Shown one piece after another: positions 33,701-42,775 of a DNA stretch of 64,000 nucleotides. The notes below the pieces were generated by a model that did not search any database, was not told where the DNA came from, and saw only the letters and a list, made by a program, of their open reading frames with translations. The stretch's first letter is position 1; the number at the start of each line of letters is the position of its first letter. This DNA is from Harmothoe impar (taxonomy: Eukaryota > Annelida > Polychaeta > Phyllodocida > Polynoidae): the NCBI GenBank assembly GCA_947462335.1, contig OX381704.1, forward strand, positions 23,700,442-23,764,441. Reading direction: 5' to 3'. The position numbers were made by a program, and so were the translations under genes.

Positions 33701-36347
33701 TTGCTTCTACTACATCACAACACACATGAATAGGAGTATTTAACATAGCCTTTGAAATAACTACGCCTTTTGCAGTCATAATGTAAAAATCAAGCAGTCC
33801 AATTTTCCATGTCTCATGACGACTAAAAAAAAAGGAACTAGGTAATGTTACAACAAAATCAGTTCCTTTGTTGTTATAATGAAACCCTGACATATCCTTA
33901 GAGGTGAGGTAAAGATACATGACGTCCTGTCTCTTCTATCCCCTTTACAGATCTGTCAACTGTGATTCGGGTATCCAAGTATTATACTTCTTTGGCCACC
34001 CCAACCACTTAACCAAAACCTCTACCCGTTTTTTGTTCTTTGGACCTACTGTCCTTCTCTGTAGTTCTTGTTCCACTTCGTACATAGTTTCTTCATCCCC
34101 TTTTACAATGACTTTTTGCAATTCCTCTTTGTAAAACTCTCCTACAATACTCTCATTGTCCCATGATTTTATCTGGTATTTCTGGAAACCCTGATGCATC
34201 CGCCTATGAACAATGGTGTATATCATTTTTGTCCATGAATGGTCATATGCCCTGTGAAAAGTTTCTCTTAAGTATGACAGCCTGACTCGATCCCCTACTT
34301 CAAACTGATATGGTGTATTGGGACCTGTCTTGGTTCTTTTGTCGTCGCGTTTATACTGCCAATGCCATAACTCAGTTTTTTCTGTAGCGCACATAGCTTC
34401 AGCTGGGGAAGAATTTAATGCTGAATGGTTAGAATTGTTATATGCATCAGTCAAATCCTGTAAATGATCTATCCAATTGAAGTTGTTATGAGCTCGAAAC
34501 ATCCGAGCAATTCTCATGCGCAAAGTCTGTATCACGCGCTCTCCGTGAGATGTTTTTATCTCATTGCTAGTTAAATAGTGCTTTATCTGTCGAGACAAAA
34601 AAAATTGCTTCATTATTTTTCCGATAAATTCAGAACCATGATCTGTTCGAATGGTGCTTGGCTCCTCATTGTACAGGAATATCTTTTCAAATGCATCCTT
34701 CAATGTAACACCTTTTAAATCTTTCAGCGGTTTGGTGTACAAAAATCTGGTGAACACATCTACACAAACTAAAATATATCCATATCCATCGTTGTCATCA
34801 CTGTGATATTTCATAGAGAGACAATCAGAATCCCACATTTGATCCTTATAGCTCGCTATGACTTTAGGGCGAGGAAATCTTTTTCTTGCAGGTTTGAATA
34901 ATGCATAACTGTCTTGATCGGCCAACCATGATTTTATCTTTTTCAGCGTGATTTTATATTTTCCTTCTGACTTAACAGCTTTGTAAACAGTGCCAGCGCC
35001 TGTGAATCCTGCTGCATGATTAGGATCATAATATATACTATTTAAATACTGATTGATTTCCTTCTCTGTTGTAGAATTAGGTGTTGAGGGTTCCATTTCA
35101 TGTACGCAAATATGAGCTGTTTCAGGCTTTCCAACCGTTTCTCCAACCCTCTGAATGAGTTCCTGCGTTGCTCCTCTTAGGACGGGGGTTGAAACGTGTA
35201 ATGGTAGAAGGAGCAGATTGCACTGCTTTATGAGCTTTTACTGTATTATCTGTTTCTAATTTTTTGCTTTCAACACTGTTTTCTTTTCTTTCAGGCGGAA
35301 CGCCGGGTGGCGGGAGTGGCGCAGAGAGTGATAAACGCGATAGCTCTGACTCCTGATCCCCCGAGTGAGATGCCTTCTTGTGGGACGGAAGTGATGTCAC
35401 CACAGTCCGACGCCCGCCCTGATTCTGAACTGACGCCCAGTCATGTACCTGTCGCTCATCCTCACCCTCATGTTCCACCGCAGAAGGTGCAGCCTGAGAT
35501 TCCTTCAGCTCCAAATTTGATTCAGGAAACAGGAGAGGGAGGGTGGAATGTTGAGGCGGATGGGATATATCCTGACGCCGTATGCGCTTCCGCAGAGTCG
35601 GACCATTCCACAACCCTCCCCACGCACCCTGCCTCTTCTCAGAATTTGATTGAAGATCTTCAGCCGTCTCTGATGCTACCTTCTCCAACCTGGCGTCCGA
35701 CTGCTCGGATGATGTCTCAACCTCCTGCTCCACCAAACCCTCTGAATTATTGGTCGGATCCTTTTCAGAACCTGCCTCAGACATCACCTTTCTCTCAGCT
35801 AGATGATCGTTTTGGATATGACTCAAGACTCCCTGTTCAGTCTGGGACTCCAAATTTGCTTCCTGCGCCTCCGATCCCGGGATCAATGACTTTCTCTCAT
35901 CCCCAGGACGACGCCACAGTCGTCGAGTATGAGGACGAACACTATTCTGAAGAGCCTCGGTATGATCGATATTTACCACCCGGGATACATCGTCAGGTAA
36001 GCGGCTTGGTGAGTCGAATTGGGGTCCCTCCCTCTGTGAAATCCCATGATGCTGAATTGAAGATCCGGGAGGTGCTAAAAGATTTGAGGTCTCCGAGAAA
36101 GAGGTTGCCTTTAACCCCTTCCCCTTCGACGTCCCCTTCCCCTTCTGAGTCGGGATCTCTGCAGTGTGATGGTTCAGATCAGACTTTGTGCGAAGAGGAT
36201 GAGATGGAGGATGCAGCTGTAGCGGCGCCTCAGAGGGCTCAGCGGTCTGGGTCTCATCTGATGAAGGAGATTTCTGATCCATATGGCCGTCTTCCTCCGC
36301 TGTACGACCGTCTCCGACCGCTGAGCCATCATCATAAGACGTGGTGA
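27720..36347 (+). CDS. Spliced single-pass membrane protein encoded by the Polinton (predicted)
   Basis: Five coding blocks have good splice signals and consistent phase: 27,720-28,061 (donor CAG|GTAAGT, phase 0), 30,431-30,568 (CTACAG; AAG|GTGAGG, phase 0), 30,877-31,009 (TTTTCAG; donor C|GTGAGT, phase 1), 31,351-31,514 (AATTACAG; AAC|GTGAGT, phase 0) and 35,295-36,347 (TTTCTTTCAG; stop TGA). The predicted order is: signal peptide (MLASFLFSMLFFSINGVP); ectodomain with six cysteines (CPGHTRCECLGGYISCRG) resembling a leucine-rich-repeat N-cap; Pro-rich stalk with an NES sequon; one membrane segment (SGISSVVVILVLVVIGC); Arg-rich juxtamembrane region; and a long Pro/Ser-rich cytoplasmic tail of about 400 residues. 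A longer in-frame start at 27,591 exists. The 3.8-kb fourth intron contains the capsid and integrase genes on the other strand. The last exon is antisense to another long ORF. The splice model is inferred; no homologous protein was recognised. Confidence 0.55.
28190..29200. repeat. Dispersed repeat material within the first intron
   Basis: The edges (28,200-28,345 and 29,150-29,185) carry TGTCATGGAATGTCATGG motifs matching the inverted form of 8336-8605. The left edge CATGGTTCCTACGTGTCATG resembles a hAT-like terminus. The interior holds the 96-bp tandem repeat. Probably a host nonautonomous element or nested elements inserted into the Polinton. Confidence 0.5.
28573..28826 (+). repeat. 96-bp tandem repeat, about 2.6 copies
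   Basis: Units start at 28,573, 28,669 and 28,765 (CCAACTGACAGAGTACATGC). The period is 32 codons and one plus frame stays open through it, containing the phrase HPPTDRVHAAPPG. Each unit contains an acceptor-like CCCTGTAG. The core CCCCCAACTGACAG...TACATG is also found at the start of the membrane-protein exon at 30,431, in the same reading frame (PPTDR). Confidence 0.8.
29458..30347 (+). CDS. C2H2 zinc-finger protein of the Polinton, two exons
   Basis: Exons 29,458-29,967 (donor AAA|GTAAAT) and 30,021-30,347 (acceptor TTTCTAG) join in phase 0 to give about 278 residues. After an acidic/Thr-rich N-terminus come two finger pairs. Exon 1 has CFKCDLSFINSPGLFRHNRI...H and CIHCSVGYARIGGLTKH...H; exon 2 has CMECGFRFFSNSSLHRHMNY...H and CQICSASYDKMDAMLHHMKK...H. 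Each pair is preceded by the same phrase, VATQAG, so the exons look duplicated. The ATG at 29,458 directly follows an acceptor (TTTTAG), which is phase-compatible with the donor at 28,061. It could therefore be an alternative 3' end of the membrane-protein transcript, or start after a 5' UTR exon. Likely a nucleic-acid-binding protein. Confidence 0.6.
31670..32992 (-). CDS. Polinton major capsid protein
   Basis: 440 residues from ATG at 32,992. The length, position next to the minor capsid gene, and strand-rich composition match the Polinton PY protein, a double jelly-roll major capsid protein. Typical phrases include VRYYPKSAISGGSPIGFRIE near the start, NGLNMYLTFYQAMDAFRLI in the middle and FNVQSHLNIQDGVFPIIRKA near the end. 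In the family these proteins are predicted to assemble into icosahedral particles. The ORF is uninterrupted. The assignment rests on pattern recognition without an alignment. Confidence 0.8.
   Translation of the reverse strand: MQEYKFSESEEGFSSKLAVFEPPKMDTSILDTERVRYYPKSAISGGSPIGFRIEPYSSGYIDGSQTSMTIEMKITKGADEDVDVTDLVTLTNLPLNSIFSQVGVTMSGTEVNPDVGSMFPFKNYLEMILTVDKEAKTSLGEQRGYFQDSTEGVGTALPTTDAKKPNAGLMARHALTNSGKSIVVKGPIGLEYIEKLNKFLLNGLNMYLTFYQAMDAFRLIASTDATKYKLNILNMYLTVTYVKIRPEVLVRHSELLSEGKNAIYGYPRVYMRNHVIPSAVNSFSISQVLADRIPSLLVLGLVDSDAYTGSYTKSPYNFEHFDLNYVSLQVGSHSVPDRPMEPDFANNNFAEEYEAFLAVTRGQGSSFSKKDFVNGNCLFCFNVQSHLNIQDGVFPIIRKANTRLELRFKTNLKKSVVAVLYMITPGLYSVSQSRMVTVEY
33000..33473 (-). CDS. Small basic protein, possible core or DNA-binding protein
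   Basis: 157 residues from ATG at 33,473, strongly Lys/Arg/Ser-rich in the C-terminal half (KKTKKKSTTSPRRSDKKKR) and ending in a lysine tract. It lies between the two capsid genes, with 7 bp to the major capsid start and 9 bp to the minor capsid stop. Position and composition suggest a structural or genome-condensing protein such as those of adenovirus-like particles, but no specific homology is visible. Confidence 0.65.
   Translation of the reverse strand: MVLVPIGISVGAWSRSIDPKSKSRSVPTDNFTDQTGMHSFHRVIGGGNAKKNSKKEIIHPKLISPVQQVLEQTKEKEKRADGPDTENITFKMSDGTSSGTGVRKKTKKKSTTSPRRSDKKKRSPGTTIKRLQRKRNTQSNIRAGRSNKSGSKSAKKK
33483..33920 (-). CDS. Polinton minor capsid (penton-like) protein
   Basis: 145 residues from ATG at 33,920. 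The N-terminal part (VVTLPSSFFFSRHETWKIGL followed by LDFYIM) follows the pattern of Polinton minor capsid/penton proteins: a 'TLP...' strand, then 'WxVGLxEI'. The remainder is strand-rich (RMTTLHVYLNDCSG). It is short for a complete single jelly-roll of this family, so it may be reduced. It sits between the integrase and the basic protein, as in other Polintons where capsid genes cluster. Confidence 0.65.
   Translation of the reverse strand: MYLYLTSKDMSGFHYNNKGTDFVVTLPSSFFFSRHETWKIGLLDFYIMTAKGVVISKAMLNTPIHVCCDVVEATAFNERQVNLLTSLRLKDCNKNIFEPSHVRYVPLAQERMTTLHVYLNDCSGSAMSLDGSVSYCTLHIIRGDI
33945..35096 (-). CDS. Polinton integrase with C-terminal chromodomain
   Basis: 383 residues from ATG at 35,096. 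The catalytic core has the three acidic residues of the DDE retroviral-integrase fold: Asp in WDSDCLSMKY, Asp in IRTDHGSEF, and Glu in SHGERVIQTL, with 33 residues between the last two. The N-terminal part is helical (KITLKKIKSWLADQDSYALF). The last 50 residues (VEVLVKWLGWPKKYNTWIPE) form a chromodomain with its aromatic cage pattern. Chromodomains on Polinton and chromovirus integrases are thought to steer insertion through histone marks. The ORF is intact. Confidence 0.93.
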   Translation of the reverse strand: MEPSTPNSTTEKEINQYLNSIYYDPNHAAGFTGAGTVYKAVKSEGKYKITLKKIKSWLADQDSYALFKPARKRFPRPKVIASYKDQMWDSDCLSMKYHSDDNDGYGYILVCVDVFTRFLYTKPLKDLKGVTLKDAFEKIFLYNEEPSTIRTDHGSEFIGKIMKQFFLSRQIKHYLTSNEIKTSHGERVIQTLRMRIARMFRAHNNFNWIDHLQDLTDAYNNSNHSALNSSPAEAMCATEKTELWHWQYKRDDKRTKTGPNTPYQFEVGDRVRLSYLRETFHRAYDHSWTKMIYTIVHRRMHQGFQKYQIKSWDNESIVGEFYKEELQKVIVKGDEETMYEVEQELQRRTVGPKNKKRVEVLVKWLGWPKKYNTWIPESQLTDL

Positions 36348-36426
36348 GTTGAGCTGAGTTAAAATGTTTTTCTTGAGTTTTCATTTTACTATATTCCTCA
36401 AATGGAATGGTAATGTATTTCCTCAT
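35122..36426 (-). CDS. Polinton low-complexity protein, antisense to a plus-strand exon
   Basis: 434 residues from ATG at 36,426. The first 15 residues (MRKYITIPFEEYSKM) look structured and resemble the start of proteins found at this position in other Polintons. The rest is Ser/Glu/Gln/Lys-rich and probably disordered. It lies 25 bp upstream of the integrase start and 4 bp downstream of the next stop codon, in the same packed cluster. About 1.05 kb is fully covered by the plus-strand exon 35,295-36,347. In this register, third positions of each strand lie opposite second positions of the other. Function unknown. Confidence 0.55.
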   Translation of the reverse strand: MRKYITIPFEEYSKMKTQEKHFNSAQLTTSYDDGSAVGDGRTAEEDGHMDQKSPSSDETQTAEPSEAPLQLHPPSHPLRTKSDLNHHTAEIPTQKGKGTSKGKGLKATSFSETSNLLAPPGSSIQHHGISQREGPQFDSPSRLPDDVSRVVNIDHTEALQNSVRPHTRRLWRRPGDERKSLIPGSEAQEANLESQTEQGVLSHIQNDHLAERKVMSEAGSEKDPTNNSEGLVEQEVETSSEQSDARLEKVASETAEDLQSNSEKRQGAWGGLWNGPTLRKRIRRQDISHPPQHSTLPLLFPESNLELKESQAAPSAVEHEGEDERQVHDWASVQNQGGRRTVVTSLPSHKKASHSGDQESELSRLSLSAPLPPPGVPPERKENSVESKKLETDNTVKAHKAVQSAPSTITRFNPRPKRSNAGTHSEGWRNGWKA

Positions 36427-36430
36427 GATG

Positions 36431-36745
36431 TTACAATAATGGAATAAGGTTTTTCTTCACAGAAATCAATAGATGTAATATCATAATGTGAGACTTCTGT
36501 ATCAACCTAACTCGTTTTTCCTTTGTTATTTCTTTATCAGCTAATGTTGTCAATGTCTTGTGATGTGAGGATATGATATCCTTTGTTTTTTTACCAACCG
36601 GTAGACGTAGTATGTTTCTTATGATTTCTGAAAGACACTCTGCCTGCTTGTCTGATGCTGTGACTAATAATGCTTCTCCTTGCACTATATCACATGACAT
36701 AAGCAACCTGAGATAAAATTCACAATCTCTCAACCTTTTGGACAT
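36431..36745 (-). CDS. Small Polinton protein with hydrophobic C-terminus
   Basis: 104 residues from ATG at 36,745. It starts MSKRLRDCEFYLRLLMSC, has a basic helical middle with KTKDIISSHHKTLTTLADKE, and ends in a hydrophobic stretch (IMILHLLISVKKNLIPLL). It resembles small proteins commonly seen beside the ATPase in Polintons and adintovirus-like elements (pattern 'SKRL..LL...ECA.N(V/I)L...KK.L..LA'). A role in particle maturation or membrane interaction has been guessed for that group; I cannot confirm it. Confidence 0.55.
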   Translation of the reverse strand: MSKRLRDCEFYLRLLMSCDIVQGEALLVTASDKQAECLSEIIRNILRLPVGKKTKDIISSHHKTLTTLADKEITKEKRVRLIQKSHIMILHLLISVKKNLIPLL

Positions 36746-36859
36746 TGTGTTGTGACGTGTTCATTCACACGCTGGTTCGGTGAGGTGTTATCTTCACTCC
36801 TGTTCAAAGTGAAGTGGGGGGAATCATTTCACGTACCCATATTTATACCTTGTCCTACC

Positions 36860-37558
36860 TCATCCATACGTGATGAGATTTTCACCAGGGAAAATGTTTG
36901 TGAAAATTCTAGCTCTCAACCGAGGAGAGTCTGATGACATATGGCGACTGACATCTGCTGGGTGTAGAGAAATTAGTTGATATCCGTATGCTTTTTTTAA
37001 TACACAATCACGGTAACTTTGCTTCAGGATGTCACCTAATCCTGTTTGTTTTGATAATACATTTATCTGACTAATATCCCTAGGGTTACATAACACAAAG
37101 AAATAATGTGTGTTCATGGAAAGATTACGACTACATTTTCCCTGTGCATATAGATTTTGTGCAATATACAACACCGAAATAAATTTATGATGAGCATACT
37201 TTGTGAACAAGTTTTGAGCCTCCACACTCTTCACCACCTCTTCCATTAAGTCATCTAACACTACAATGCAATGTCGAGAGCCGTCTGTAAAAATGTTCAG
37301 ATCTTCTTCATTTGGAATTCCTCTTCTAAATTTTATTCCGGGTACTGTTTTTCTCATCTCTGAAAAAAGAGGCTGGTCTACTGTCATACAATACAACACT
37401 TCGTGTACAGGTGTATCATATATTACATTTTTGAACTTGAGTATTTTGTGAACAAGTGTGGTTTTTCCACTCCCACTGACTCCTGATACAGAACTATTGC
37501 ACGGGGATTTCAATGGGGGAAAAATTGTCCCCTTGATTGATTCAATGCAGTGATCCAT
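36860..37558 (-). CDS. Polinton genome-packaging ATPase
   Basis: About 232 residues from ATG at 37,558 (MDHCIESIKG). An in-frame GTG extension to 37,624 is open, but the ATG gives the family's usual length. The Walker A motif is GVSGSGKTT and the Walker B motif is CIVVLDDLMEE, with a downstream sensor-like NPRD. This is the A32/FtsK-HerA type ATPase that drives genome packaging in related viruses. It lies between the polymerase gene and the small protein at 36,431. Confidence 0.9.
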   Translation of the reverse strand: MDHCIESIKGTIFPPLKSPCNSSVSGVSGSGKTTLVHKILKFKNVIYDTPVHEVLYCMTVDQPLFSEMRKTVPGIKFRRGIPNEEDLNIFTDGSRHCIVVLDDLMEEVVKSVEAQNLFTKYAHHKFISVLYIAQNLYAQGKCSRNLSMNTHYFFVLCNPRDISQINVLSKQTGLGDILKQSYRDCVLKKAYGYQLISLHPADVSRHMSSDSPRLRARIFTNIFPGENLITYG

Positions 37559-40500
37559 GATGCAGATGTATGCTCCGTACTGTTGCAGTGACCGTATCTG
37601 ACAGCTAAATGAAGTATATGGCACAATCCCAAGCGTCTTATAACTATTTACTGCTGCATGAAATCCCTGTCACCCTTTAAGTTCTCCCAAAATACGCTCA
37701 TCATATCAGTACCAGGAAAAGTATGTGGGTTCGATATTTCAGCCATTTTTTGACTCAATGCACAAGTAAAATATGCATTGTTACTAAATCCAGGTTGAAC
37801 GATAAGTAAGTCTTTGGTTTGTTTTAGCATGGAAATTATCTGAAATTTGATCATATCAATTTTTTGCCACACAATTTGGTTCATGATTTCTTCTCTGTCA
37901 TTGTACCAAGATGATTTTGGATTTATACTTTTTACAAGGCTGTTCACTTTTTCCAATTTTCCAGTAATTAAAATATCCTGAGCAATATCATGTCGATCAT
38001 TATACAATGCCATTTCATATGCAAATAAATGAGAGCATGATGTAAAAATGGAACCATGTTTTTGTAACGCTATCTGATAATCCAAAGAGAGGCAGTGTTT
38101 CTCCCCCTTTAAAACAAAAGTATTATGGTTTTCCCATGGGTTTAGAGTGGATTTTAGCGGAATAGTGTCTATGCCATTTTCAAGAACCTTTCTTTTGACA
38201 TAGAAAAAATTAAATCCTCTTCTAACCTGTCTGTATGTCATAATACCATTGTGTATGGGTCTGAAACCAATGTTTTCAGCAGAACCTGTTACACGATCTA
38301 TAAGAGCTTTTTCATATAATATTTTAGGATTGATGAGAGCAGACTTGTTTATCCCTTTAGCCTTAACACAGTCAGGCTCATGCTCACGAGATAGGTGATA
38401 GGTTTTAGGAGCTATAGCTATGATTTCATCTCCTGTTGCTTCTATTTTAAACAACCCGCGTTCCCTCTTGTCAAATTTTCTATGTCTATCACAACACTCC
38501 CTAGGAAACCAGTGTCCCGCTGATGCTCTGAACGGTGATCCTTCTGAGTCTAAATCATAGCATCGATTGAAGATAGCATCATTGAATTCATCCAGTTTTG
38601 AAGGTTTAACCACGTCCTGTATTGACTTTCCAGCAATGCTAAGATACAAACTGTCAGTGTCCATGTGAGTTAACTCAAAATCTTTCCTGTCCACATAATA
38701 GTCCAGACAATCATAATAAAATTCAAGCATTTTCAATTTTGCTGTTTGTAATATTGTAAATGCTAATTGAATAGGAATATCGAGATCTATTTTCTTTTTG
38801 CTCATTTCTATTTCATACATTTCCCCAGGTAAATCAGTAGCCTTTTTAAATGAAGGATTGTTTACAGCTAGATGAGCCTCATGCATGCTGTGTACATATT
38901 TTACATCACTGTGTTTAGTTTTATCTAACAGCAATGATCCATACGACGCATTTCCTAAGATTTTACAAGTTTCTCCCAATATAACTTTAGAATTATCCAC
39001 GTCTCCTTCTCGTCTCGCTGATGAAATGTAATCACAGAACCCTTCGAAACATTTCTCAAATCGATACTCTACTACATCATATACCCTACTGACTTGTAAT
39101 CCTCTCTCTAAATACCACTTCAATAAATTTGTAGCTAAAAATATTTTACTCGCGGCCATCCCACCTACCAATAGTTTTCGAGAATCGGTAAATATTCCGG
39201 AATGCCGTGAAAGACTATAACTCTGCATAGTGGGTCCCCAATCGTCAAAATGCACCTCAGAATTACAGAATATTGGAGCCATTTCACTGAAGTATTGATA
39301 TGGGCTAATGTCTCGTTCTTTTCCAATTGGCCATATATCAGGAACCTTAATGTCGACCTGAAGGAATCCAGTCAATGTTCCATTCTCCACATTTTGTAAA
39401 ATAGTCTCAGTGCTTACAGGTCTTGGATAATTCAAATAAAACTGTGGGAACATTTCTTTTATACTATGTCGAATATCAGGATTGTCCCTTTTCATCTGTG
39501 CAAACTCACATTCATATATCACATTTAGATTGATATTTCTATTGCTAATGTATTTTTCTCGGTCAAGTGTAGCTATCCTCTTTTTTTCTTGCATCTCTCT
39601 AGTTTTTTGGGAAGTGGAATATTTCCGGGTACCATCTGCATTACGGTTAAATCCGCATATCTCAGGGTCGTGACCATGAGTCCAGCAGCCATGAAATTCA
39701 TATCCTATAGATACAGTGTCTCCATTTTCATCCAATGACGTAGCAAATCCATCTAGTAGATAAGGTCCTACGGGGAATTCCTTTCCTGAATTCAATTTAT
39801 GCTGAATCTGGATGTTGTCTTTTTTCCCTATCCAATTTAGCCATTGATACATTTCCAAGTGGGACCAACTTACTTCAGGTTTAAATCTTCTTTCTTCCAG
39901 TCTTCTTATAGGAAAAAGAACTGGTAATTGTTCTCCCAGAGCAAATAGATAAAGAGCATTGCAGTCATATCCTTCAATGCTTTGGCAAATACGTTGCGGA
40001 TTATTTCGTATCTGACTTTTTCCCACTTTAGCATGTCGTTTGAATACAATACTAGGACCACCGAAAGCACACTTTTTAATTTTGTGAAACAGATCGTCTT
40101 GCATCCGATTGAAACTAGCAAAATATTTGTTATTTTCTTTAGCATGTTTGAACAACAGGCGTCGTGCAACTCCTGGTGCTGATATTGCCACTTTAAACAC
40201 ATCCACTCCCATGTTGAAATAATATTTTTGCAACTTCTCTGCTCCAGTAACGAAGGGACCTGTGTCTAAATTTGCATAATACTCTAAGAAATGCTCAAAT
40301 CTTGTCATCTCTTTTTCATTCCATATTTGAAGTAGATCCATGTATTTCATTTGTCCTGTTTTGGGTGGAGAACCTCTACATCCCAATGCTTGCCATTCCT
40401 TGTGTTCAGCATTTAACACATTACAGTTTTTCAGTTTGGAAAAGAAAGCGTCATATGGTGGTAATTGGTTGTATTTCAACTTTTCAACAGAATCAAACCA

Positions 40501-41815
40501 TTCATATGGGAAGTAGCTCTTTGATTCTTGAACATCATAAGCTTGAAGGAAACGAGAATAATTACAGCCAGGTGCCAAAGAATTGCTGATATCCAAAAAT
40601 TTATATTTCGATGTAGCGATAGTCGTGTATTGGTTGCATTTTTTTACAACATAGGACATATCAGAAGCGAGATGAAGATGCTTAGGAAAATATTTTTTTA
40701 TCAAATTTAAATCATATTTGGATGAATTAAAACCCAAAACTGGTACAGTTGCCATGTAGTTTTCAAAACGAGTAACTAAATTTTGTACACGATATGAATG
40801 TGTCCTGCGAGCCTCCTCATGATCCATTCCTCCGATGTTTGGATTAGAAGAATTTTGAACTGTATCTTCTGTTTCTTTCTGTATGTTTGCTCCTGTTTCA
40901 GTACGGAAATCTTTCAAAACGGTGTTGTGTTGATTCATAGATTGTTCAGTAATTTGTGAGATAGGAAACTCAATAAGTTGCGCTTTCAACTTATCGATGT
41001 ATGTAGACCAACGCCGAGAAGCTAGCTCATAACATTTTGCTTGGATCTGTTCTAGTCTGTCGCACATCTGTTTAACTAAATTATCAGGATCCTCATCAAC
41101 AATGCAGTGAGGGAGTGTAAATCCTTCGACGTTGGATGCTATACTGACGCACACTGGAATATGCTCTGTAGTCCACTGGGTGTTATCTTGATTGGGTTCT
41201 CTGTTCACTGGCTTTAGTATAGACTCAAAATCGTACACTACAAACCATGGAAAAAACTGTAACCATCCTTCTGTGCTGATACCTAGTGTCTGCTGTATTT
41301 CATCAAAAAAAGACAAGTGTGGATGATATATTCCTCCAGGAAAATTATACTTCACACGGTCTGAACAAGATTTCTCATGGCATTTTGTATGATATGAACG
41401 TTTGAAAGCTCTTCCACAAAATCTACATCCATACTTTTTGGCATATGCTGAAAAATTAGTTATAAGGCTAAAGTGATTTTGATATAAATTTAGATACATT
41501 GTTCGAGCTGCATCATTCTCGTCAGTGAAGAAAGAATTATATACACGCTTACATGTTCCATCCTGAGACAGGGAATAAACATATACCCTAACGTCGAAAC
41601 ATTTCTCAAAATCAGGTAAATCTTCAAAAGATATACCTTTGTATTGTTTTGCACGTGAGGGAAGATCTGACACACCGAGATGTTCTTGATATATTTTCCA
41701 TTTAGCATAGTATGCTTTGGTTCTTCTTTCTATGTTCCTACTTTTGTCCACGTGCCAAGCTAGACAACGAAAAGCACATAGATTATCTTGAGAACGAGTA
41801 CCAGAAATATTCATT

Positions 41816-41830
41816 GAAATAATGCTATGA
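41816..41830. repeat. LINE target-site duplication, left copy
   Basis: GAAATAATGCTATGA, identical to 48,881-48,895 just after the poly(A) tract. It lies inside the polymerase coding sequence, so the same few codons are present twice. Confidence 0.97.
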
Positions 41831-42775
41831 GGGAGAGAGGGCGCCACCAGCACCAGTAGTTGACCCCATCACGAGCTCAGCACTATATGCACGTTTTCTA
41901 AGACAATTGACAGTTCTGTAGGCTACTTCTAGTGCCTCAAATACGATTACAGATCAGGGATCATTGAGGAATCCAGTATAATAAGTTTCTGTGAGTAGAA
42001 ATACTATAAATGAGACACTCAACTGGTGGCTGGGCGATATAAGAAGAAATTGGTGCACATAACAGCAGCATTAGTTTGGCAACTCTCCTACAGAGGGTGA
42101 CACTTCCAGGGACGTTCGCCGGCGAAACGGACAACAACAAACCGCCGCAGTGACTAGAGGACTGCACCGTTGGAAGCGGTAGGCCGCTGTGAACACACAG
42201 AACTTTTCTGGGAGTCTCTAGCCCTTTTCTTTGTGATTCCACAAATGAATCAACAGGTTTATATGTATTTGACTGTTACTCCTGAACCAATTAACCTAGA
42301 GACACCCAGCACGCGCCATTTTAAAGATAATTTCGTCCCCGTCATTCTGAGCTATAGCCTGTCTCGCTAAGCCAAACGAGGCCGGTGCTACGCCCGTCAG
42401 AACGTTCACACTAAAATCGGGAGAGGGAGCCACCATATGCACTAGTCACTCACTTCCACACAAGGTGGCGCCTATATGGTTTTGAGATATTGCATACTGA
42501 CAATCCACTGCTCCCTGGTAAGCAAACAGTTAGGCCTGGTGCAGTAGGGCCTGATTAAACTGAGTCAAAGTGTGGGAGGATAGTATGTAGCAGATGAACA
42601 TAACTCTGTATCCACGTGTTTCAAATTGTGATGACATCACAGATGCCCAGAAAATAATGAACATTTAAATTATAGTGAGCCATAGGGTCGACTCATTGCT
42701 AGCTGTGCCTCCCCAAAACTTTGAACAAATATTTTTATACAACAAAATTTACCAGCCTGTGAGAGTCGGCCCTGT
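41831..42775 (+). promoter_or_regulatory. LINE 5' UTR, likely internal promoter
   Basis: About 0.94 kb between the target duplication and the ORF1 start. LINEs of this group carry their promoter here, but I see no specific element. A minus-strand read of the first bases appears to extend the polymerase frame through a GTG; this is an artefact of the insertion. Confidence 0.5.

Noticed and set aside
41831..41853. Extension of the polymerase C-terminal frame to a GTG at 41,853
   Set aside because: These bases belong to the 5' end of the LINE. The frame is open by chance across the insertion junction.
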